From: a bacterium
GTDB taxonomy: Bacteria; UBP15; UBA6099; JAJRTR01
Direction: 5' to 3'
Length of the DNA stretch: 5,880 nt
Assembly: GCA_024278215.1 (NCBI GenBank)
Contig: JAJRTR010000188.1
Coordinates: 1-5,880 of the forward strand
Shown: positions 1 through 5,880 of the stretch, piece after piece
Position numbering within the stretch: the first letter of the stretch is position 1
Layout: each line of letters starts with the position of its first letter
The notes under the pieces: generated by a model
What the model was told of the DNA's origin: nothing
What the model saw: the letters and a program-made list of their open reading frames with translations, nothing else
Databases searched by the model: none
Translations under genes and position numbers: made by a program

Positions 1-245
1 AGGGAACCTTGAAGATCGACCCCGGCTATCGCGCCGTAAGGTTTATACGGTATCGCGGTGCTGCCCGGTTCCTTGCTCTGGAGATGATACGGTGTTTCCC
101 ATCAGCCGAATGGATAGAAGTTGTAGTATTATTGTTCACTGTAAACTTTTTCATTATCCCCTCGCTTTTCGTTTCCGTCCGGCATTCTTTATTTTGCTTC
201 TACTATAGTTATCGCCTGTTTTTATAGTTGCTAAACGTGATTTCG
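1..245. other. Left flank, no confident gene
   Basis: A plus-strand frame is open from the window edge to a TAG at about 227. Its first 35-40 codons (to about position 115) have mixed composition that could be the tail of an upstream gene. After that it becomes a hydrophobic, pyrimidine-driven run (many Phe, Leu, Val) that looks like translated AT-rich intergenic DNA. A second plus frame is also open over the same stretch, and the minus strand is broken by stops in the first 120 bases. I recognise no family and no RNA gene. Small repeats are present: GGAACC near 3-8 answered by GGTTCC near 68-73, and a direct repeat TATAGTT at 204-210 and 223-229. It is best treated as the end of an unidentified upstream feature plus intergenic DNA. 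Confidence 0.3.
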
Positions 246-261
246 TGTAACATCGCTCACA
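246..261. promoter_or_regulatory. Degenerate CRP/FNR-type site (site A)
   Basis: The bases read TGTAA-CATCGC-TCACA, one mismatch from the TGTGA-N6-TCACA format bound by CRP-like regulators. On its own it would be weak. It is supported by the exact palindrome centred 23 bp downstream and by three more exact copies further on. Confidence 0.4.
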
Positions 262-268
262 CTCGCCG

Positions 269-284
269 AGTGATGTTTGTCACT
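269..284. promoter_or_regulatory. CRP/FNR-type palindrome (site B)
   Basis: The bases read AGTGA-TGTTTG-TCACT, a perfect 5-bp-arm palindrome around a 6-bp spacer. The core GTGA-N6-TCAC matches the CRP-type recognition format (known for CRP; HcpR sites reported in Desulfovibrio are similar). It pairs with site A, but the 23-bp centre distance is not a whole number of helical turns. It lies almost 500 bp from dxr, so it may serve another promoter or act through looping; this is inference. Confidence 0.55.
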
Positions 285-508
285 CTTGCACTTCAGACCG
301 GTTATCACGAGAATGTCCGTTCCCGGGATTATCAAGCACTCACGCACCCTGATTTCTTTCTTTCTTGATTCGTCATTTTTTCTCGTCGTTTCCATGTTGT
401 ACTCCCCTTTTCACTTTTTTGTTTTCTCGAGTGAAGGTTCGCTTGTTTTGTCGTCCTCGTCCCTTCAATCGCCATGACTACGCGGCTGCATAGCGTTTTA
501 TTGTGCCG
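285..508. other. Pyrimidine-rich non-coding stretch
   Basis: The plus strand here is strikingly rich in T and C, especially from about 350 to 470, with runs such as TTTCTTTCTTTC and CTTTTTTG. Open frames on either strand are short and give biased peptides (Ser/Leu/Phe on plus, Lys/Arg on minus), as expected from composition alone. No start with a ribosome binding site and no known domain was seen. It separates the two clusters of CRP-type palindromes and is most likely intergenic. A structural or spacer role cannot be tested here. Confidence 0.45.
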
Positions 509-524
509 GGTGACGTACATCACA
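509..524. promoter_or_regulatory. CRP/FNR-type palindrome (site C)
   Basis: The core is GTGA-CGTACA-TCAC at 510-523, flanked by G on the left and A on the right. It is the first of three closely spaced exact matches to GTGA-N6-TCAC. Its centre is 32 bp from that of site D, near three turns of B-DNA, so regulators bound at both would lie on about the same face. Confidence 0.6.
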
Positions 525-540
525 GAATTTTTGTTTTTCG

Positions 541-556
541 CGTGAGCTGCATCACG
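541..556. promoter_or_regulatory. CRP/FNR-type palindrome (site D)
   Basis: The bases read CGTGA-GCTGCA-TCACG, with perfect 5-bp arms. The spacer resembles those of sites C and E: T at its third position, C at its fifth and a purine at its sixth. That gives a shared core GTGA-nsTRCR-TCAC and suggests recognition by the same protein. Confidence 0.6.
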
Positions 557-571
557 GAAAAGCAATTGTTA

Positions 572-587
572 TGTGACCTGCGTCACG
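572..587. promoter_or_regulatory. CRP/FNR-type palindrome (site E)
   Basis: The bases read TGTGA-CCTGCG-TCACG, with an exact GTGA-N6-TCAC core at 573-586. It is the copy nearest to dxr. Its centre (579.5) lies about 110-125 bp upstream of the first bases likely to be transcribed from the -10 candidates at 691-707. That is further than the usual class I or II CRP activator positions near -61 and -41. Either a nearer promoter exists that I do not see, or the sites repress or loop. Confidence 0.6.
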
Positions 588-638
588 GATGTCCCGGTCA
601 TAAACCGCCTTCACCCGCAAACCTGACATTTCTGCAAC

Positions 639-662
639 ATTTCACAATTCCTTGTGTGAAAT
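639..662. repeat. Perfect inverted repeat upstream of dxr promoter
   Basis: ATTTCACA at 639-646 and TGTGAAAT at 655-662 are exact reverse complements separated by 8 bases. Each arm contains the TGTGA half-site in everted orientation (TCACA...TGTGA). It could therefore be an operator for the same regulator bound in an unusual geometry, an operator for another dimeric repressor, or a short hairpin. It sits about 30 bp upstream of the first -10 candidate, where a repressor or activator could act. Confidence 0.5.
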
Positions 663-690
663 ATGGTACTATTTCCATTAATGTATACAA

Positions 691-707
691 TATAATGGAT
701 GTATAAT
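691..707 (+). promoter_or_regulatory. Candidate dxr operon promoter (-10 elements)
   Basis: Two exact TATAAT hexamers occur at 691-696 and 702-707, in the most AT-rich stretch before dxr. Neither has a good TTGACA-like -35 at 16-18 bp; the best for the second is a poor TTAATG at 678-683. That fits a promoter that needs an activator, though AT-richness alone can create such hexamers. Transcription would begin near 703 or 714, giving a leader of about 58-70 bases to the ATG at 773. A TGTATACA palindrome (682-689) lies just upstream. Confidence 0.4.
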
Positions 708-772
708 GAGAAGAATAGCGGATTTTAGCAACTTTGAGCGCGAATAAAGCACAATACACAACAACTACACCA

Positions 773-1957
773 ATGAAACCTCCGGACAAACCTCGCAGGG
801 TCGTTGTCCTTGGCTCGACGGGAACGCTGGGTGTGAAAGCGCTAGACATTATTTGCAATTTCCCCGACCGGTTTGAGTTGCTCGGTATTTCCGCCAACAG
901 AAATATTACCCTCGTGAAAAAACAGATAAGGAAATATAAACCGCGACTGGTATGCGTGGGCGGCGCAGGGGCGGCGGCGTCACTGGAGAAGTGGATGGAC
1001 GGAAGCGGCGTCTGTGTATGCAGCGGCGCGGCCGGCCTCGCCCGGCTCGCCGCCGACAATGACGCGGACGCTGTCTTCAACGGGGTTTCCGGCATCAGCG
1101 GTCTCGCTCCGACACTCGCGGCGCTTGAAAACGGTACGCAGGTGCTCACAGCCAATAAGGAAAGCCTCGTCGCGGGTGGTGATCTTATTCAGAAAACCGC
1201 GCGGAAAAGCGGTGCGAAGATCATCCCTGTAGACAGCGAGCATTCCGCTGTGTTCCAGTGTCTCCAGGGCCGGCGAAAGGACGAAGTGAGCAGGATCGTA
1301 CTCACTGCTTCAGGCGGTCCGTTCCTGCACAGAAAGAATCTCAAGAACATAACACCCGCGAAGGCGCTTGTGCATCCGAACTGGAGCATGGGCGCAAAGG
1401 TGACTATCGACTCGGCGACGATGATGAACAAAGGACTCGAACTCCTGGAAGCGGCTTGTCTCTTTGCCGTACCCGGCGAACGCCTGGGTGTCGTTGTGCA
1501 CCCTGAAAGCATAGTTCACGCTATTGTCGAGCTTGTGGACGGCAACGCCGTTTCCCTGATGGGAGAGCCCGACATGCGGCTGCCTATTATGTATGCGCTT
1601 TCCTATCCGTGCAGGTTGCCCGCGGGAGCGGGCCGCGAGTTCCGGTCGGAATCGATCGGTTCTCTGACGTTCCTGGAGCCGGATACAGTGAAGTTCCCAT
1701 GCCTTGCACTGGCGCGGGCGGCGATGCGGATGGGCGGCGACGCGGGGGCGGTGCTCAGTGCGGCGGATGAAGTGGCTGTGGATGCTTTCATTAAAGAGAA
1801 GATCGGTTTTTCCGACATCTACACGGTGGTGGAGACAGCGCTTGAAAACGCGGCGGACAAGTCGGGCAAACTCGACTCGCTCGACGAAATCATGGACGCC
1901 GATGCACGCGGTCGCCGCGCCGCGCAGACTGCTGTGAAAGAAATAGCAACGAAATAA
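773..1957 (+). CDS. dxr: 1-deoxy-D-xylulose 5-phosphate reductoisomerase
   Basis: Dxr (IspC) rearranges and reduces 1-deoxy-D-xylulose 5-phosphate to 2-C-methyl-D-erythritol 4-phosphate with NADPH and a divalent metal, the committing step of the cytosolic MEP isoprenoid pathway. The 394-residue length is normal (E. coli 398). Visible motifs are the NADPH-binding GSTGTLG (14-20, usually GSTGSIG), TANKES (126-131), PVDSEH with metal ligands D154 and E156, SGGPF (180-184), HPNWSMG (201-207), MMNKGLE (217-223) whose E223 is the third metal ligand, HPES (243-246, more often HPQS) and GEPDMR (264-269). It looks intact. The ATG at 773 is preferred because it leaves a normal short N-terminus. An in-frame TTG at 734 would add 13 residues rich in Thr. 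Neither start has a Shine-Dalgarno; the leader before 773 is A/C-rich. The TAA stop overlaps the next ATG by one base. Confidence 0.96.
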   Translation: MKPPDKPRRVVVLGSTGTLGVKALDIICNFPDRFELLGISANRNITLVKKQIRKYKPRLVCVGGAGAAASLEKWMDGSGVCVCSGAAGLARLAADNDADAVFNGVSGISGLAPTLAALENGTQVLTANKESLVAGGDLIQKTARKSGAKIIPVDSEHSAVFQCLQGRRKDEVSRIVLTASGGPFLHRKNLKNITPAKALVHPNWSMGAKVTIDSATMMNKGLELLEAACLFAVPGERLGVVVHPESIVHAIVELVDGNAVSLMGEPDMRLPIMYALSYPCRLPAGAGREFRSESIGSLTFLEPDTVKFPCLALARAAMRMGGDAGAVLSAADEVAVDAFIKEKIGFSDIYTVVETALENAADKSGKLDSLDEIMDADARGRRAAQTAVKEIATK

Positions 1958-3219
1958 TGAAAAGAAAACAACAGAATATAAACAACATGAATACCAAGTC
2001 GAAAATCTTTATGACGTCAGTCATTATGTGTTTCGTGCTGACTGCCGCAGTGCTGCTGCTCGGCCGGTCATACCTGAAAAACATGAAGGCGGCACGGCAG
2101 GCACAGGCGCTCAGGCAACATGCCGGGCAACTCCATAAGGCGGTGTTCGGAAAAGATAAAAAGACCGGCAGAATCACGGGCGTCGCGGGCGATATTAGAT
2201 TCGGGCTGACACTCGATGCCGAACTTCAGCGCATCGCCGAAGACATGCTGAAAGCCTACAATCCAGTAAAGGCTTCCTTTATACTGCTGGACGCCGAAAC
2301 GGGCGAAATAATGGTAATGGCGGCATTCTCGCGCAAGCGCGTGGAGTTGCCGATGTCGGGCAGATATAAAACATTCCTGGACCCGATACACCGAAGTTCG
2401 GCGCACCCCATGGCGTCGATTGCAAAGCTGGTGACCGCCTCGGCAGCCATCGAAAAAAAGATTTTCGGACCAGGCGACACTTTTCATTGCAGCGGGAAAT
2501 TCTCGATCAAGGGCAAAGGCTCGATCTCCGACCCGAAAGGCGTCGCCCACGGCGATATCACAATGGGACGCGCGCTCGCGTCGTCGTGCAATCCTGTTTA
2601 TGCGCAAATAGCTGTGAAGGTCGGTCGTGCGGCGCTTGTCGAGTACTTCGACCGGTTCGCGTTCAACAGGCCGATCCCGTTCGACCTGCCGCTCGAGGAG
2701 AGCATGGCGTCTGTCGGCAACGACGATTACCGGCTGGCGCGTGCCGGGTCGGGGTTCGAAGGCGCGTGGATTTCGCCGGTTCACGCCGCGGCGATAGCAG
2801 GCGCTTTCCGTAACGGCGGGAGGATGATGAAACCGTATTTTATTCAGTCGATAAGCGGGCCCGGCGGGAAACTTTACGGTGCAAAGAAGTCGATAATCGC
2901 CACACCCGTTTCCGCACGCACGGCGAAGACACTGGGGCGGATGATGTCCGGCACGGTGAACGGACCGGGCGGCACGGCATACAAAGGTTTCTATAAGAAT
3001 GGCGAGTCGATTACCGGCCATGTTCGATTCGTCGGCAAAACAGGCTCGCTCAGCGGCGATGCGCCCCAGTTACATTACGCGTGGTTCATCGGTCACGTGG
3101 AAAAAGGAGGCCGTCCCCTGGCCTTTTCGTCTCTTGTTGTCAACGATGGAACATGGAAGATAAAAGCGGCCTCTTTTGCCGGTCAATACTTCAAGGCTGT
3201 TGTGGATGATATTAGATAA
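1957..3219 (+). CDS. Membrane-anchored penicillin-binding transpeptidase
   Basis: This 420-residue protein is a probable D,D-transpeptidase that cross-links peptidoglycan stem peptides in the periplasm and would be a beta-lactam target. A basic N-terminus is followed by one membrane segment (about 17-36), a short linker, then a transpeptidase domain opening with LDAELQRIAED and SFILLDAETGEIMVMA. The three active-site motifs are present and ordered: S154-I-A-K157 (nucleophile and general base), S210-C-N212 and K361-T-G-S364. There is no glycosyltransferase domain and almost no room for a class B pedestal domain, so it is a minimal PBP (PbpA/FtsI/PBP2-like fold). A carboxypeptidase role or another in-vivo substrate is possible. 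The start overlaps the dxr stop (TAATG); an ATG at 1987 (residue 11) would also keep the membrane segment. No clear ribosome binding site is seen. Translation is probably coupled to dxr. Confidence 0.88.
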   Translation: MKRKQQNINNMNTKSKIFMTSVIMCFVLTAAVLLLGRSYLKNMKAARQAQALRQHAGQLHKAVFGKDKKTGRITGVAGDIRFGLTLDAELQRIAEDMLKAYNPVKASFILLDAETGEIMVMAAFSRKRVELPMSGRYKTFLDPIHRSSAHPMASIAKLVTASAAIEKKIFGPGDTFHCSGKFSIKGKGSISDPKGVAHGDITMGRALASSCNPVYAQIAVKVGRAALVEYFDRFAFNRPIPFDLPLEESMASVGNDDYRLARAGSGFEGAWISPVHAAAIAGAFRNGGRMMKPYFIQSISGPGGKLYGAKKSIIATPVSARTAKTLGRMMSGTVNGPGGTAYKGFYKNGESITGHVRFVGKTGSLSGDAPQLHYAWFIGHVEKGGRPLAFSSLVVNDGTWKIKAASFAGQYFKAVVDDIR

Positions 3220-3220
3220 T

Positions 3221-5611
3221 ATGACACTGAGAACAAAGATAATATTCACAGTCGGATTCCTCGTGGCGGTAATGATAGGGGTAGCCGTGTGGTGGACCGG
3301 TTCGGACGGCCGGGGCGGCGGGCGCGACGCGGCGGCGGCGTGGGAAAACGGTTGTTTCAGCCGCAGTGTCGAACTCATCGAAAACGGCGAGACGGAACTC
3401 GGCGAAGAATCTCTCGAACTCTGCCGACGCAGCCTGGCGCTCCAGGGACAGAAGCTCGGCACATTCGACTGGGAAAACGAGCGCATACGATTTGATGGTA
3501 TCGTGAAAGACTGGACGCCCGTGTGGCCCGGTGACGACGAAAACCAGACAAACGGCAACGGCGGCAAGGCGCAGCCGATGTCGAAGTCGGAGATCGAAAG
3601 CCGCATAAAAAAAATCGACACCTTTATTCTGAACTCGCCGCAAAGTTATTTTGTAAGCCCGGCGATAATCCTCAAGGGTATGCTGCTGTACCAGGAGGGT
3701 AGTTACAGCGAATGTGTCGAGTGGCTGATGCAGAACAACGGACACCGCGGTTTCGAGGTGCTGCCCACATACTCGCGCAACCTGATAGCACGCGCGGCGG
3801 TGAAGGCCGGGCTGCTCGAACTCGCCACCGAGCAGATCAACCGGCTCGAAGTCGAGTTTCCCGGCACGGAGATGACGGGTAAGGCACTGCTGCTCAAAGC
3901 GGAGATACTCGCGGAACAGGGCCGGCTCAGGTCCGCTATGAATGTATTGTGGCGCGTGGCGCGTGGCAACTTCCCGCCGATTGTGCGCGGACAGGCGTTG
4001 CTCGAAGCCGCGAAGATATACAATGAATCGGATCAACCCGAGTACGCTGTAACGGCACTGACGGAAATCGCGCGTCTCTATCCAAAAGCCAACGTCAAAG
4101 ACCATCTGCTCGACTACATCGACGTCGAAAACGGCTCTCTTACAATGAAAGACCGTATACTGCTGGCCGACTATTATAAAAAGGTTGAAAAAGGATACCC
4201 GATACAGAGACTGCTCTCGCCTGTGAAAAACAAACTGCCGCCCGAGGGGAAGCTGCTTCTCGCGAACGGGTACTTTCTGGCAGGGAAATACGGCAGCACT
4301 CGAACGGTGTTGCGCGGACTCGGCCCGGACGCGCCGCGCGATGTTCTCGCGCAGGCATGTATGCTCAGGGGCGAGTCGATAATCAAGCAAAAAAACTGGT
4401 CCGGCGCGGCCGGGCACCTGGAGGCCTGCCTGAAGAAGTTTCCGTCGATGGCAAAAGAATACACCGAGCGTCTCGTGACACTGTATGGCATAACCGGCGA
4501 CGACAGGCGGCGAGCGGAACTGCTCATCGCGCTGAGCGAGGCCGAACCCGGCCACGAAAAAGAAGACGAGCACTACCTCAACGCTGCACGCTGGTTCCTG
4601 ACCTCCGGGGATCACGCGCGTGCCGAAGAAATATACAACGTGCTCATATCACGCTACCCCCGCCGCTATTCCGCCGCGGAAGCGCTGTTCTGGCTCGGCA
4701 AACTGCGCATGTACCGTGATGATATGCCCGGCGCGATCGAGAAGTTCACACAACTGCGCGAGCGGTTCCCTTATTCCTATTTCTATTACAGGGCAGGCCG
4801 GATCCTCGTGCAGAACGGATACGCTATGGCCGCGCACAATTCGCACCTGCGCCCCGACTCGAATTACTCGATCTTCCCCGGCACGAGCCAGCGTCTGCGC
4901 GACGGCAACGCTCTGCGCCACATGCACCTCTATGACGACGCGCTCTATGAATTCGAGAACGCGCTCGAACTATATCCGCGTGAGGCCACCGTCGGCATAT
5001 CACGTGTATACCGCGCTCTAAATAATATGCCGTCTTCAGTGAAAAGACTCGAAGAAATGATAAAAGTCGATCCGAAGTTCTATGCCGCCGTCATGGGCAG
5101 CGACGAACTCACCGAATTGCTTTTTCCCACCATGTTTCTCGATGCCGGACGCCGGGAAGCCGCGCGTTACGGCATGAATCCCGCGTGGCCCTTCTCCATC
5201 ATCAGGCAGGAAAGCCGCTTCAAACCCGACGCCACCTCCTGGTCGAACGCTAAGGGCCTCATGCAGATAATTCCATCCACAGGCCGCTGGATAGCACAAA
5301 AACTGAATGTGCGGCCTTTCTACACGAACTCACTGTATAAGCCGCAGCAGAACATCCCCTTCGGCACATGGTATTTCTCACACCTTCTGGAGACTTTCGA
5401 TGGCAACGCCGAATACGCTGTCGGCGCATACAACGGCGGCCCCGGCAACATGCGGAAATGGATCGCAAAGTATGACACGAGCGACATCGACATGTTCATC
5501 GAGAGCATTCCGCGCGACGAATCCCGCGGATACATCAAAAAAGTCATGCTCAACTACTATATATACAGCGCACTTCTCCAGGAAAAACAGCTCGCCGAAC
5601 GCCGCGATTGA
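3221..5611 (+). CDS. TPR-like lytic transglycosylase, Slt family
   Basis: This 796-residue protein is a probable murein lytic transglycosylase that cleaves the MurNAc-GlcNAc bond to form 1,6-anhydro ends in the periplasm. An N-terminal hydrophobic segment (about 7-25, after basic residues) is a membrane anchor or signal peptide. A long helical region follows (about 130-640) with TPR-like pairs, clearest around 215-290, 447-520 and 565-610. The C-terminal SLT domain (about 655-783) has catalytic E664 in QESRF, GLMQ (679-682), AYNGGPG (736-742) and the closing FIESIPRDESRGYIKKV segment, matching the Slt70 type. SWSNAKGLMQ differs slightly from the usual SxxGAxGLMQ. It is longer than E. coli Slt70 (645 residues), the extra length being helical repeats. 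The ATG at 3221 lies one base past the preceding stop and gives a clean signal-type N-terminus. An ATG at 3206, with AAGG at 3193-3196, is a real alternative overlapping the upstream gene by 14 bases. Confidence 0.92.
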   Translation: MTLRTKIIFTVGFLVAVMIGVAVWWTGSDGRGGGRDAAAAWENGCFSRSVELIENGETELGEESLELCRRSLALQGQKLGTFDWENERIRFDGIVKDWTPVWPGDDENQTNGNGGKAQPMSKSEIESRIKKIDTFILNSPQSYFVSPAIILKGMLLYQEGSYSECVEWLMQNNGHRGFEVLPTYSRNLIARAAVKAGLLELATEQINRLEVEFPGTEMTGKALLLKAEILAEQGRLRSAMNVLWRVARGNFPPIVRGQALLEAAKIYNESDQPEYAVTALTEIARLYPKANVKDHLLDYIDVENGSLTMKDRILLADYYKKVEKGYPIQRLLSPVKNKLPPEGKLLLANGYFLAGKYGSTRTVLRGLGPDAPRDVLAQACMLRGESIIKQKNWSGAAGHLEACLKKFPSMAKEYTERLVTLYGITGDDRRRAELLIALSEAEPGHEKEDEHYLNAARWFLTSGDHARAEEIYNVLISRYPRRYSAAEALFWLGKLRMYRDDMPGAIEKFTQLRERFPYSYFYYRAGRILVQNGYAMAAHNSHLRPDSNYSIFPGTSQRLRDGNALRHMHLYDDALYEFENALELYPREATVGISRVYRALNNMPSSVKRLEEMIKVDPKFYAAVMGSDELTELLFPTMFLDAGRREAARYGMNPAWPFSIIRQESRFKPDATSWSNAKGLMQIIPSTGRWIAQKLNVRPFYTNSLYKPQQNIPFGTWYFSHLLETFDGNAEYAVGAYNGGPGNMRKWIAKYDTSDIDMFIESIPRDESRGYIKKVMLNYYIYSALLQEKQLAERRD

Positions 5612-5651
5612 CATGTGACATGCCTGCTATTTCATTTCATAACCCGCGCGG

Positions 5652-5680
5652 TCCGGAAGTGCCGTTCCCCGGATTCTTTG
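5652..5680 (+). terminator. Weak candidate terminator after the operon
   Basis: TCC-GGAA at 5652-5658 can pair with TTCC and GGA at 5665-5673 around a GTGCCG loop, with a two-base CC bulge on the 3' arm. A modest T-rich tail (TTCTTTG) follows. It starts about 40 bases past the last stop codon, a sensible place for transcription to end. The short bulged stem and poor T-tract make it weak; Rho-dependent termination is equally possible. Confidence 0.3.
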
Positions 5681-5682
5681 TG

Positions 5683-5714
5683 AAAAACCCTGAGCATATA
5701 TTCAGGACTCCTGA
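5683..5714 (-). terminator. Alternative hairpins, possible minus-strand terminator
   Basis: CCTGA (5689-5693), TCAGG (5702-5706) and CCTGA (5710-5714) allow two mutually exclusive 5-bp stems sharing the middle arm. Read on the minus strand, the stem 5689-5706 is followed by a short run of T (5683-5687 on plus is AAAAA), the layout of a weak intrinsic terminator for a convergent gene lying to the right. No such gene is visible inside the window, and the stem is short, so this is tentative. Confidence 0.2.
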
Positions 5715-5880
5715 CCTGGGAGAAGGGTAGAAAAGAGGGCATGGCGAGAGTGGCACACAAAAAAGCGTATGAATAAAGGAAAAATGTCGAGTGGAGAGAA
5801 AGATAACAAAATATGACGGGACGCTACAAAGGGAAAAAAGAAATGATAAAATATAGGGAACACATACATCAGTGAGTGGG
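5715..5880. other. Purine-rich right flank, no gene seen
   Basis: The plus strand is dominated by A and G, roughly three quarters by eye. Minus frames stay open simply because pyrimidine-rich strands lack stops, and they translate to Ser/Phe/Leu/Pro-biased sequence. Three ATGs (5741, 5782 and 5843) start frames of only 10-11 codons. No promoter, RNA or domain is recognisable. Confidence 0.35.

Noticed and set aside
1-120. Possible riboswitch or structured RNA with GGAACC/GGTTCC arms
   Set aside because: Only a 6-bp pairing across about 60 bases was seen, with no recognisable conserved core of a known RNA class.
332-565. Minus-strand frame of 77 codons with a Lys/Arg-rich product
   Set aside because: It is the reverse of a pyrimidine-rich stretch, has no ribosome binding site or domain, and runs across operator sites C and D. 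Composition explains it.
623-628. CTGACA as a -35 element
   Set aside because: No acceptable -10 hexamer occurs 16-18 bp downstream.
598-1155. Minus-strand frame of 185 codons
   Set aside because: It overlaps the conserved N-terminal half of dxr and the promoter region; its product is low-complexity and it is a shadow of the real gene.
3212-4615. Minus-strand frame of 467 codons inside the lytic transglycosylase gene
   Set aside because: Long antisense frames are common opposite GC-rich genes. The plus-strand frame has a clear SLT domain and repeats, while the antisense product shows no recognisable family.
5751-5767. TGGCAC with a downstream GC resembling a sigma-54 promoter
   Set aside because: The GG-to-GC spacing is one base too long and the -12 element is AAAGC rather than TTGC.
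5741-5875. Three tiny plus-strand frames (10-11 codons) preceded by purine-rich SD-like bases
   Set aside because: In strongly purine-rich DNA, SD-like strings and ATGs arise by chance; no start shows consistent spacing and none can be supported as a gene.

Overview
The window carries one compact block of three plus-strand genes (773-5611) flanked by about 770 bases of apparently non-coding DNA on the left and about 270 on the right. From left to right the genes are dxr (1-deoxy-D-xylulose 5-phosphate reductoisomerase, MEP isoprenoid pathway), a small membrane-anchored penicillin-binding transpeptidase with no glycosyltransferase domain, and a large TPR-like protein ending in a Slt-type lytic transglycosylase domain. 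The stop of dxr overlaps the start of the second gene by one base, and the third gene starts within a base of, or slightly inside, the end of the second. The three therefore look like one transcription unit with translational coupling.

The organism is most likely a Gram-negative (diderm) bacterium: it uses the MEP pathway and carries a long Slt70-like periplasmic lytic transglycosylase. Genes are GC-rich and intergenic DNA is clearly AT-richer. Shine-Dalgarno signals are weak or absent at all three starts. I cannot assign a phylum from the sequence alone.

The left flank is the most unusual part. It holds four exact GTGA-N6-TCAC palindromes plus one near match, the format bound by CRP/FNR-superfamily regulators such as CRP and HcpR. 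They form a pair (246-284) and a triplet (509-587). The triplet centres are 32 and 31 bp apart, close to three helical turns. A perfect 8-bp inverted repeat (639-662) and two overlapping TATAAT-type -10 candidates (691-707) follow, just ahead of dxr. Stretches 285-508 (pyrimidine-rich) and 1-245 show no convincing gene.

Functionally the operon makes sense as a cell-wall unit. Dxr commits carbon to the isoprenoids from which the undecaprenyl carrier of lipid II is made, the transpeptidase cross-links glycan strands, and the lytic transglycosylase cleaves them. The upstream sites suggest that a CRP/FNR-type regulator senses a metabolic or redox signal here, but which gene it controls is not proven. 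No mobile element, CRISPR array, tRNA or rRNA was recognised. Nothing in the coding region looks like a novel system; the regulatory region is the part worth pursuing.
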